From Flavobacteriales bacterium UBA4466 (GTDB taxonomy: Bacteria; Bacteroidota; Bacteroidia; Flavobacteriales_D; Crocinitomicaceae): a stretch of 64,000 nt of DNA. The notes beneath the pieces were generated by a model. It saw only the letters and a program-made list of their open reading frames with translations. It had not been told where the DNA came from and did no database searches. Shown in pieces: positions 1 to 7,944 of the stretch; the stretch's first letter is position 1, and the number at the start of each line of letters is the position of its first letter. The position numbers and the translations under genes are program-made. The stretch is from NCBI GenBank assembly GCA_905182335.1, contig CAJJBE010000001.1:124001-188000 (forward strand). Direction: 5' to 3'.

Positions 1-995
1 GAATTATTTGAGTTTAGCGCATTACGCATACGATTTACCTGTCCCTGTGTGAACATTTTTGAACAATACGAATAGTCCATATAATTTTCAACATTTGCGC
101 GAGGCCCACAAGAAGATTCATTTAAATTACAAGATGTTACCCCTATCTCATTAGGTGTATCATCAACTCCATCGTCATCATCACAACTTTCACTATTTCC
201 TGGATTATTATTTGGACCCCATACATGAGACAGGTTTAGCCAATGGCCCATTTCATGAGTTAAAGTTCTACTAGAGCTTGTGCCAGAAGTTCCAATTGAA
301 CCAAGGTAAGTGTCTAGAATAAAAATTCCATTGTAAAACATGCTTGCTCCAGACCACCCACTTGGTGTAAATGTATACCCAGCAGCTCCACCTATATCCC
401 CGCATACATAAACATTACAATATTTATTAGGTGGCCACTGACCCTGAAACACATCGTTGCCGTCTACAATAGCATCAACCTGATCCCCTCCATCACTACC
501 ATCATTTGATAATGCGTCTTGAGTTCTAGTAATCCCAGTAAAACATGACCCATCTGGGGCTTTTGTTGCTAAACGAAATTCAATATCTACATCAGCTGGC
601 ATACCTTGGAAATCAGGGTGAACATTGTCTGCATCTATATTTTCTCTTTTAAAGTCTCTATTCAAAATTTCAAGAGCATCCATAATTTGATCATCGGAAA
701 TATTTTCTGAACCCTCATCATGTAAAACGTGAAATACGATTGGAATATACCAAACCGTTGCTTTAGGTGTTGAACTATAATTCTCTAAATCCTCTTGAGC
801 TTGAATGATTGCATCCTGAGTCAACATCTGAACATAAGCAGGGTTTTGCATTAATTCTGCCTGTTTTTTGTGTTGTAAGCAGTATTCAACAGCTTCACCA
901 TCTCTGGTGTTTGATTGATCAATCATTGTGTTTTGAGCTCTTAAAAAAGGTCCAAACACAAAAAGAATAATCATGGAGAGAGTTATTTTTTTCAT
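1..995 (-). CDS. M43 (pappalysin/cytophagalysin-like) secreted zinc metalloprotease, 3' end outside window
   Basis: The frame is open from an ATG at 995 to the window edge, giving about 331 residues of an incomplete protein. The N-terminus has a lysine pair, a hydrophobic stretch and LRAQ, a signal peptide. The zinc-binding motif HEMGHWLNLSH (HExxHxxGxxH class, glycine position occupied by N/L here) starts near residue 247, and a downstream NYMDYSYC segment fits the Met-turn of metzincins. Cysteines around SCDDDD and SCNLNESSC are typical of M43B peptidases. Such enzymes are secreted in Bacteroidota, often through T9SS, and degrade extracellular proteins. The missing C-terminus would show whether a T9SS sorting domain is present. 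Family assignment is confident; substrate is unknown. Confidence 0.85.
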   Translation of the reverse strand, partial: MKKITLSMIILFVFGPFLRAQNTMIDQSNTRDGEAVEYCLQHKKQAELMQNPAYVQMLTQDAIIQAQEDLENYSSTPKATVWYIPIVFHVLHDEGSENISDDQIMDALEILNRDFKRENIDADNVHPDFQGMPADVDIEFRLATKAPDGSCFTGITRTQDALSNDGSDGGDQVDAIVDGNDVFQGQWPPNKYCNVYVCGDIGGAAGYTFTPSGWSGASMFYNGIFILDTYLGSIGTSGTSSSRTLTHEMGHWLNLSHVWGPNNNPGNSESCDDDDGVDDTPNEIGVTSCNLNESSCGPRANVENYMDYSYCSKMFTQGQVNRMRNALNSNN

Positions 996-1116
996 AGTTC
1001 TAGAAATTAAAAGTATATCACTTAATACTGTGAAGTTACAGAAACACTTGCTTTTACACAAATAAAATACACAAAAGGTACCATGGTAAGTTTTATTATA
1101 CTCTCTCTTTTTAACT

Positions 1117-1818
1117 TTAATGCTTAACATCTCTTAAATCAGCTTTAATCTCCTGATTAAAAGGTATTTTAAGTAGAAGCATAAGACGCTCAGCGGCTTC
1201 TTTCGGAGTAAACAATTCATTTTCTTCCTTGAAATTGATGAATTTCTGAATTTCTGAAAAGTTACTTGGGTCCGTATTTCTAATTTGCATTTGCATTTCT
1301 GTGTCAATTATTCCTGGTGAAACTGCGTATGCAACTATATTATTTCCTTTTTCTTTTTCCTCAGTAAAAAATGCCTCCGTAAGTATATTTAATGCCGCTT
1401 TTGAAGCACAATATGCCGCCCATGAAGGAATTGCTCTATTTGCCGCACCGGAACTAATGTTAACTAAACGAAAATCATTTTTTGATTCAAGTGAGTTATA
1501 CACGATATTGGTTAATTCGGCAGGAGCAATAGTGTTTACCAACAATACTTTCGCGATATCCAAGGATTTTTGATCAGAAAGTCGTTTGACGTTTCCAAGG
1601 ATTCCCGCATTATTGATTAAAGTTAATTGTCCTTTTAAAACTGGAAGCTGTATGTTTTTAATCGCATTAATATCAATTAAATCACACTCAATAAAAGAGA
1701 ATTTCGAATGATTAAATTGATGTGACCGTCCAATACCGATGACTTTTTCACCTTGTCCAAGCAATAATTTTACTATCGCTTGCCCGAGGCCTTTTGATAC
1801 ACCGGTAACAATAAACAC
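1117..1818 (-). CDS. Short-chain dehydrogenase/reductase (SDR)
   Basis: A 233-residue classical SDR. The NAD(P)-binding motif TGVSKGLG lies at residues 5-12, NNAG at 69-72, the catalytic serine in ISSG near 122, and the YxxxK pair at Y136/K140. The enzyme should be a cytoplasmic NAD(P)(H)-dependent oxidoreductase of the Rossmann fold. Length and motifs resemble benzil-reductase/sepiapterin-reductase-like SDRs, but the substrate cannot be read from sequence. The start is a GTG whose first base is the last base of the upstream stop (TAGTG), so it is translationally coupled to the KtrA-like gene. That coupling does not by itself show a functional link. Confidence 0.85.
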   Translation of the reverse strand: MFIVTGVSKGLGQAIVKLLLGQGEKVIGIGRSHQFNHSKFSFIECDLIDINAIKNIQLPVLKGQLTLINNAGILGNVKRLSDQKSLDIAKVLLVNTIAPAELTNIVYNSLESKNDFRLVNISSGAANRAIPSWAAYCASKAALNILTEAFFTEEKEKGNNIVAYAVSPGIIDTEMQMQIRNTDPSNFSEIQKFINFKEENELFTPKEAAERLMLLLKIPFNQEIKADLRDVKH

Positions 1819-2519
1819 TAGAGTGATTCGTTAATTTCAATAAAGCGCTCTACACTCTTCGCTGCACCAAAAACAACCAAGGTGTCTTTATTCTTGATCA
1901 CCATATCATTTTTAGGAACACCTATAATATGCTGTTCGGTCTTCTCTTCTCCATTTTTAACAACTTTAAACTCACGTTTAATCGTGATAAGTGTCATTTC
2001 GTATTTGTTTCTAAAACTAACATCCTCAATTGTTCTGCCAACACATCCTTTTGGCGCACGAATTTCTGCAATCTCATGATCGTCTGGTAATTGAAGAAAT
2101 GAAACAATATTTGGGTTTAATAATTTCTCGCGAACCACATAGGCAACCTCATTCTCTGGAGTAAGAATTTCTGTAACTCCAATCTTTTCTAAAATAAGGC
2201 GTTGGTGGTCCCCGCTAGCGCGTGCGATCACCCTCTTAACTCCAATGTCTAATAAGTGAACGCAAGTAAGCACCGTGGCTTCAAAGTTTTCACCGATTGC
2301 TACAACTGCAGCATCCATCTCATCTAAATTTTGAGCCTTTAATGCGCGTATATCTGTTGCATCTAATGTTACCGCAAACGCAACCTCATCCTTGAGGCCT
2401 TCAATTTTTTCTTCATTTGGGTCAAAAGCGAACACCTGCGCTCCTTTTTCTGCCAAACGACGTGCAATTGTAGATCCGTATCGACCTACTCCAATTACTG
2501 CGAACTTACTATAATTCAT
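1818..2519 (-). CDS. KtrA/TrkA-type RCK potassium-transport regulatory protein
   Basis: A 233-residue soluble protein. The N-terminal Rossmann (TrkA-N/RCK_N) domain has GVGRYG at residues 10-15 and an acidic residue (D35) at the end of the second strand. A TrkA-C (RCK_C) domain follows, roughly residues 140-230. Proteins of this layout form an octameric ring on the cytoplasmic face of Trk/Ktr potassium channels and gate them in response to nucleotides. No ktrB/trkH membrane partner is present in the window, so the partner must be elsewhere. It is first in a two-gene unit with the SDR gene (1-nt overlap). The start is ATG, with a TACATTTG -7-like box about 95 bp upstream. Confidence 0.85.
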   Translation of the reverse strand: MNYSKFAVIGVGRYGSTIARRLAEKGAQVFAFDPNEEKIEGLKDEVAFAVTLDATDIRALKAQNLDEMDAAVVAIGENFEATVLTCVHLLDIGVKRVIARASGDHQRLILEKIGVTEILTPENEVAYVVREKLLNPNIVSFLQLPDDHEIAEIRAPKGCVGRTIEDVSFRNKYEMTLITIKREFKVVKNGEEKTEQHIIGVPKNDMVIKNKDTLVVFGAAKSVERFIEINESL

Positions 2520-2613
2520 TTACTTTTTATTAAAATTGATTCGTCATGTTTCGCTACTGTATAAATAGCTTTTATTCCGAGTTTAATAGACTACGATTAT
2601 TAATTGTTCACTA

Positions 2614-2621
2614 CAAATGTA
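2614..2621 (-). promoter_or_regulatory. Possible -7 box (TACATTTG) for the ktrA-SDR unit
   Basis: Read on the minus strand this is TACATTTG, matching the Bacteroidota TAnnTTTG element, about 95 bp upstream of the ktrA-like ATG. No clear TTG -33 element lies 18-20 bp upstream, so the call is weak. A short GC hairpin (CGCAT/ATGCG) with a T-run on the minus strand lies just upstream at about 2638-2662. Confidence 0.3.
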
Positions 2622-2778
2622 ATAACAATTGAAGGGTAAAAAAAACCGCATAAATGCGAGCTTCTTATTTTAAGATAGTTATGGACACCTTATTCCATTA
2701 AAATTAGATCTAAAATTGAAGGATTCGGCTAAACTCGTTGATAAAAACAACTAAAGTCCTCTATATTATTAATCTTTC

Positions 2779-5700
2779 TTGACTACATTTATACCAGTGT
2801 CGAAATCACTCAAAAATAGGATTCAGGAACTACTTTATGAAAGTGTTCAGTTCAATACTAATGATGTGTTGGTTGACATTCATATGGACAACAAACAACT
2901 TATTTTTAGCGGTGGACAATTAATATTTAGCCTAGAAAGTTTTCCGAAACGAATACTTCTCGACGCAAAAAAAAACAAAAAAGACTCTGGAATTAACTCC
3001 TTGTGTGAAACACGTGGAGTAATTAAACATTCGGTTAGCGGCAAGAATGTTGAAACACCAATTTTCATATGCCCTTTGGAATTTTCGACAAACAAACTGA
3101 AGAGTGAGCATTCATTTTTTCGTAGTGAAGACGATGAGTTCATCAATCCGTTTTTACTTAGACACATAAACAAGAATACAGATTCAAACAGGATACACTC
3201 GGCACTGAAAGATGCTGAGCTATTTCAGGAGCTTGATCGTCTGGGCCTTATTCTCGATACGGCAATAACAACTATTGGTAATTTTCATCATCACCGATAT
3301 TATATCGTTAAAGAACTAGAAGAGCTTTTGTCTCTGAAAAATTCATCGGTAAATGTTGAACAGTTCTTTGGGGAAAACTTGGGCTCAAACCAACAAATTG
3401 AAACGCTTACCCGAAAAAAAATAGTTGCCTCAGATATTGATCATGAATTAGTGTTTGAAAAAGCCGCGGAAGGAAATGTTGTAATACAAGGGCCTCCAGG
3501 AACTGGGAAGTCCCAAGTTCTAACAAACCTAATTGCAAAGTTTTTATCCGCTCAAAAAACTGCAATTGTTGTTTCTGAAAAGCGTGTTGCGCTGGAAGTA
3601 ATCCAGAAAAAACTCTCAATCTTCGGGCTGGACAAGTTTGCGTTTATTGCAAGCTCGAATAAGCTCAGCCATAGATTTTTACAAGACTTGAAGCAAACAT
3701 GGGATTTTTTGGAGTCTGCGCAGTCGACAATTCAGTATAACATCTTACTTTCAGATCAATACTTGGATAATCTCCAAATGAGTCTGGACTTATTAAATAA
3801 TGACAAAATAATCGGTGGGGTTTCATATACACAGTTTCAAGAATTGGCTTCAGTACATCATTTAATCAAATATAATTACACGAGTGATGTGCCTTCTATT
3901 AAATCTTTTTTAGAGGTTAAAAATGAGATTCAAGAAGTTTACAAATTATCTCTTTCACCCATCGTCGGGCACCTAAAGTTCAGCACAATTTCAAGTGAAA
4001 AGTTTGATTGCTTTGACGAAAAAATTGAAGCCTGGAAAGTTGTGCTTTCTGAACTTTCTGAAACCTTTGAAATTAATACATGGAGCTCGTTTAGTCAGAT
4101 TCAAAAAGATGCCGTAAATTGCCAAATTTTCGAGAATGAAATTTACAAGAAATATGCATCGATCTTTAAGGTTGGTTCTCGTGTAAATAAGCGCTTTTTA
4201 AGTCTACGTAAAAAATATTTAGCTACAGTAATTGCGTTAGATTCTGTTACTCAAAATCAATCGCACTGGAAAATTATACCCTCTAAAACAGAGACAGCTG
4301 CGTTACTTAAATCCATTGGTAGTTCTCCTGGTTTTTTTAAACGACAAAAGCTCAAGAACCGATGGTCAAAAATTGCCAACACACCATTCGATTCTGCTAT
4401 GACCCTACTTGAAACAAGAAAGGAAGAAATCGTGATTTTTAATCAATACTCAGCTATTCTAGTTGATTTTTGCGATTTAGGTGTAAGCTCTCCTGAAACT
4501 GAAGTTGATTTAATATATTTAACGCTAAATCAATTTAGTCCAAATCAATGGGTTGAATTGAGTGATATTCCAAAAGAAAAACGATTTAAAATCACATCAA
4601 ACCACACCGTAATTCGCAATCTTTACTACGATTTAAACTCGCATTTCAACTTTAGATCAGACCTGAATGTTGTTGAGTACCTTGGACAATTAAGTAGGTA
4701 TATGGGGGACCTTCTTTCAGTGAAGTCGCTTTTATTAAAATTAAACGCCACGGTACTAAGAGGCTTTCAAGAAAACAAGACTTTCACCGCCTATGAAGGG
4801 CAGCTTTTACAAAGTCATTTTGTGCGATTCAAAGAGCAATTCCCGTCATTTTCTTCATTCAAAAGTGAAGACCTAAAGGGGAAAATACTTGATATTGAAA
4901 GATCCTATAAAGAGGAACAAAAATCATTTGCCTTAGAGATAGAAAATGGGATCATTAGCACCTTTAATTCTTATCATAATTTATTGAACACTTCCGCTCG
5001 GAAGCTAACTGAGGAGCAAAAGAAATTAAAGGCAACTTTGCGGAAAGGAAAATCAATTTTAATTAAGGAATTTGCAAAGACAAAAAGTCATCCTTCTTTA
5101 CGTGAACTACAACAATCGGAAGCCAAGATTTGGATTGACTTATTGAAGCCAATTTGGCTGAGTAACCCATCACAAGTTTCAGGCTGTTTTCCGCTAGAAG
5201 AAGGGCTCTTTGACGTCGCTATTTTTGACGAAGCCAGTCAGATTCCAATTCAGAATGCGCTCGGAACAATTCATCGTGCAACAAAAGTTATTATCGCTGG
5301 AGATGAAAACCAAATGGGGCCATCCAACTATTTTAAGTCAGGCGATCAAGAAGACTTAGATATCTTACATCAAGCGAATTACAACTGGCCAAATATTCGC
5401 TTAAAACATCACTATAGAAGTGTTCACCCAGATTTAATTTCATTTTCAAATCAGCATTTTTACACAAATGAATTAACTGCCTACTCACAAAAAAATGCTG
5501 CTATTCCAATACACCACCATTATATAGAAAACGGTAAATTTATAGATCGAAAAAATGAAATTGAAGCTGAATCGGTTGTAAAAAGAATTCGCGAAGTAAT
5601 TAAACTTCCAGGTAGCGTTGGCGTTGTCGCATTTTCAGAAGAACAACTTTCTATGATCTGGAATTTACTTTCTTCCGATGAAAAACAAGCCTTGAATAAC

Positions 5701-6150
5701 AAAATAGAATCAAACGAAGGGTTCTTTAAAGCATTAGAAAATGTACAAGGAGACGAATGTGATTCTTTAATCATCAGCTTTGGGTATGGTAAAAATGAGG
5801 AAGATCAATTTATGATGCGTTTTGGTCCCATGAATAGGGAAAATGGTAGAAAGCGATTAAATGTTCTCTTGACGAGAGCGATTAAAACCATCGACTTCTT
5901 CTGCTCAGTTACTTCCTCAGACTTTAAATTGACAGACAATGAATCCATCAACTTGATTCGCAAATGGATTGCTTTTTCGGAGTCATATAAAAATGAACTC
6001 CGTTATATCTTCCCTATCAATGAACAGCCTTTGATAACAGGCAAAAATCTCGAGTTTAGGTCGATTCATCAATCTATCTCAAGCGCAAAAGAACTTCATA
6101 CATTTGCAACAGTATTATCTGCGCGAGGATGGAATTTAAAATTCAATTAA
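2779..6150 (+). CDS. SF1 DNA/RNA helicase of the UPF1/DNA2-like AAA_11/AAA_12 type
   Basis: A 1,123-residue protein (TTG start; a GTG at 2797 is an alternative). Walker A GPPGTGKS is at residues 238-245. The Walker B/DEAS motif is at 817-820 in FDEASQIP, followed by AGDENQMGPS (motif III). HHYRSVHPDL, ENVQGDECD (about 988-996) and RLNVLLTRA (1026-1034) match motifs IV to VI. About 570 residues between motifs I and II form a long insert rich in helices, as in bacterial DUF4011-type helicases. A C-terminal nuclease (DUF559/Vsr-like), common in relatives, is not visible; the protein ends shortly after motif VI. It is likely an ATP-dependent helicase. No restriction or defence partners flank it. 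Confidence 0.8.
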   Translation: MTTFIPVSKSLKNRIQELLYESVQFNTNDVLVDIHMDNKQLIFSGGQLIFSLESFPKRILLDAKKNKKDSGINSLCETRGVIKHSVSGKNVETPIFICPLEFSTNKLKSEHSFFRSEDDEFINPFLLRHINKNTDSNRIHSALKDAELFQELDRLGLILDTAITTIGNFHHHRYYIVKELEELLSLKNSSVNVEQFFGENLGSNQQIETLTRKKIVASDIDHELVFEKAAEGNVVIQGPPGTGKSQVLTNLIAKFLSAQKTAIVVSEKRVALEVIQKKLSIFGLDKFAFIASSNKLSHRFLQDLKQTWDFLESAQSTIQYNILLSDQYLDNLQMSLDLLNNDKIIGGVSYTQFQELASVHHLIKYNYTSDVPSIKSFLEVKNEIQEVYKLSLSPIVGHLKFSTISSEKFDCFDEKIEAWKVVLSELSETFEINTWSSFSQIQKDAVNCQIFENEIYKKYASIFKVGSRVNKRFLSLRKKYLATVIALDSVTQNQSHWKIIPSKTETAALLKSIGSSPGFFKRQKLKNRWSKIANTPFDSAMTLLETRKEEIVIFNQYSAILVDFCDLGVSSPETEVDLIYLTLNQFSPNQWVELSDIPKEKRFKITSNHTVIRNLYYDLNSHFNFRSDLNVVEYLGQLSRYMGDLLSVKSLLLKLNATVLRGFQENKTFTAYEGQLLQSHFVRFKEQFPSFSSFKSEDLKGKILDIERSYKEEQKSFALEIENGIISTFNSYHNLLNTSARKLTEEQKKLKATLRKGKSILIKEFAKTKSHPSLRELQQSEAKIWIDLLKPIWLSNPSQVSGCFPLEEGLFDVAIFDEASQIPIQNALGTIHRATKVIIAGDENQMGPSNYFKSGDQEDLDILHQANYNWPNIRLKHHYRSVHPDLISFSNQHFYTNELTAYSQKNAAIPIHHHYIENGKFIDRKNEIEAESVVKRIREVIKLPGSVGVVAFSEEQLSMIWNLLSSDEKQALNNKIESNEGFFKALENVQGDECDSLIISFGYGKNEEDQFMMRFGPMNRENGRKRLNVLLTRAIKTIDFFCSVTSSDFKLTDNESINLIRKWIAFSESYKNELRYIFPINEQPLITGKNLEFRSIHQSISSAKELHTFATVLSARGWNLKFN

Positions 6151-6151
6151 G

Positions 6152-7246
6152 CTAATATGCTAAGGACATTAAGGCAAAGCTTGCTAGCCAATGTCCCCCT
6201 TCATAATTTCCGTCTGTAAGTGATGAAAGCGAGTATTTGATGTGATCATTTCCCAATTCGATTAAGTGATTATACTCAGGCAGTGACTCTGCAATTCCTG
6301 ATAAACACCAAGCACGACTGTAATTCAGCCCATCTAGGTGTACCAAATGACCATCTTTCCTATCTGAAACAACCCCCGGTTCCAGTATATAATTGGGGTC
6401 TGCTAATTGAGGTAAAAATTTATTAAACCAGCGTTTAAAATCCGCTTGACTCAAAACTCTTCGCATTAAATCCGCTTCTTCTAAACACGGGGAAAGGAAA
6501 TCATAACCACTTGGCTCCCATGAAAGAAGACAACTCACATCCTTTTCATAATAAAACCTTGCTCTATCCTTAACCATCGCTAATAATTCAATATCATCTA
6601 CAGACTCAGCATAATCATAAATCAGCGTCAAAGCAAAAGCTGTATTTGTATGTGTTCCTACGCGAATTGCATTATTCAATTTTGGTAAAAACTCTTCTAC
6701 TCGATTGGCAATCAATTCAGACAATGGCTTCAAATTTTCTTCTAGTTCTCTGGCTTCAGGTGTATTCCATGTGTGCAGTTCTTCTGAAAGCTTTAGCAGC
6801 CAAGCCCAGCCATACATCCGTTCAAAACCTTGACTTGTTTCTAACTCAAAATACGCTATTTCACCTTCAATATTTTCTTTCGAAAAATGGTTTTTTAACC
6901 CCTTAATAATTGCTGATTTTTCTTCTAAATCAGGAAATGACTTTAATAATCGCACTAAGGACCAATGCCCATGCACCGCAGAATGCCAATCGAAACAGCC
7001 ATAAAAAGCAGGGTGCAATTCTTTAGGGGGAAGTAAATCTTCCTCTGAACTGATCACTTGATTTAGTTTATTTGGATATTCTGTGTTAATACAGTCTAAA
7101 GGTAATTGAACCAAGCGCATTGCCTCTTCTCTAGACAAAACAATTGGATTTACCTTCTTCTTTCGGTCGTTATTTGACGCCTCTTTTGGTTGTTGTTGGC
7201 ATCCGAAGAAAAGGAGTGATAATGAAAAAAATAGTAGCTTTTGCAT
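6152..7246 (-). CDS. DUF2891-family lipoprotein
   Basis: The frame is open from 7306, but the ATG at 7246 gives a clean lipoprotein signal (MQKLLFFSLSLLFFGC) and is the preferred start, for 364 residues. The segment HPAFYGCFDWHSAVHGHWSL is the hallmark of DUF2891, a helical-toroid-like family of unknown activity. WEPSGYDFLSPCLEEADLM and the late NYSRAWCL and EGGHWLASFA segments also match the family. Residues are mostly helical with aromatic and His/Glu-rich pockets, as in glycosidase-like barrels, but no reaction is established. Attachment to the outer membrane is inferred from the lipobox. It converges with the helicase gene, with one base between the stops. Confidence 0.75.
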   Translation of the reverse strand: MQKLLFFSLSLLFFGCQQQPKEASNNDRKKKVNPIVLSREEAMRLVQLPLDCINTEYPNKLNQVISSEEDLLPPKELHPAFYGCFDWHSAVHGHWSLVRLLKSFPDLEEKSAIIKGLKNHFSKENIEGEIAYFELETSQGFERMYGWAWLLKLSEELHTWNTPEARELEENLKPLSELIANRVEEFLPKLNNAIRVGTHTNTAFALTLIYDYAESVDDIELLAMVKDRARFYYEKDVSCLLSWEPSGYDFLSPCLEEADLMRRVLSQADFKRWFNKFLPQLADPNYILEPGVVSDRKDGHLVHLDGLNYSRAWCLSGIAESLPEYNHLIELGNDHIKYSLSSLTDGNYEGGHWLASFALMSLAY

Positions 7247-7327
7247 CGTTAAATATACAAAACAGCGTTTACTGGCAAACTTTTTGTGATTCAAACTGAA
7301 GAACAATACCTTTAGATAAAAAAGAAC

Positions 7328-7834
7328 ATGACTAAAAACTTATTCTCCTTTATAACAATTATCGTTTTAATAGGATCTTGCTCAACTTCTAAGAACAAGA
7401 TAGACGCAGAGACGCAAGATTTCAATGGGCTAACAAACGGAACACATTTATTTTCAACGATAAAACGCAGTTATTGCTACGGAGCTTGTCCCGTGTATGA
7501 ACTAAAAATATACGCAAATGGAGACGCAACTTATCATGCAATCAAAAATGTTGAATTAGAAGGGTTTTACTCCGGCCAAGTATCTCAGAAAAGTCGGGAC
7601 GCTTTATCTCAAAAGGCCAAAGACATAAAGTACATAGAAATGAAGGCTGTTTATGATAATCCTGGGATTTCAGATTTACCTTCAACAACAACATCAATTG
7701 TAATTAACGGGGACCATAAAGAGGTAAGGCGTCGTTATGGATATCCAACTGAGCTTCTCGCTTTTGAAAAATTGTTTGATAAAATCATAGCATCAACACT
7801 GTGGGAGAAGCTGCCTAACGCAGAAAAAGAATAA
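7328..7834 (+). CDS. DUF6438-domain lipoprotein
   Basis: A 168-residue protein with a lipoprotein signal ending in LIGSC (about residues 14-18). The body carries the DUF6438 signature: an RSYCYGACPVYELKIYANG segment near residues 52-70, then GFYSGQVS and a paired beta pattern. The cysteine pair CYGAC probably forms a disulfide. Function of the family is unknown; it is common in Bacteroidota envelopes. The gene diverges from the DUF2891 lipoprotein across an 81-bp gap. A TACCTTTA box about 10-20 bp before the ATG may be part of its promoter. Confidence 0.75.
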   Translation: MTKNLFSFITIIVLIGSCSTSKNKIDAETQDFNGLTNGTHLFSTIKRSYCYGACPVYELKIYANGDATYHAIKNVELEGFYSGQVSQKSRDALSQKAKDIKYIEMKAVYDNPGISDLPSTTTSIVINGDHKEVRRRYGYPTELLAFEKLFDKIIASTLWEKLPNAEKE

Positions 7835-7885
7835 TTGAAGTGACTTTCGTTTTATTGAATGCCGTTTTTTACCGTTTTCAGTCCG

Positions 7886-7915
7886 TTCATTACTAAACAA
7901 ATTAAGTTACTTTTG
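7886..7915 (+). promoter_or_regulatory. Promoter for the DUF5686 gene (TTC-N19-TACTTTTG)
   Basis: TACTTTTG at 7908-7915 fits the Bacteroidota -7 consensus, and TTC at 7886-7888 sits exactly 19 bp upstream in place of TTG. Transcription would start near 7922, about 23 bp before the ATG. Confidence 0.5.
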
Positions 7916-7944
7916 ACTCGTTATCCTTAATATTATAAATATAG

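Noticed and set aside
2779-6150. Anti-phage defence helicase locus
   Set aside because: No nuclease, methylase or other defence gene flanks it, so the helicase alone does not support that claim.
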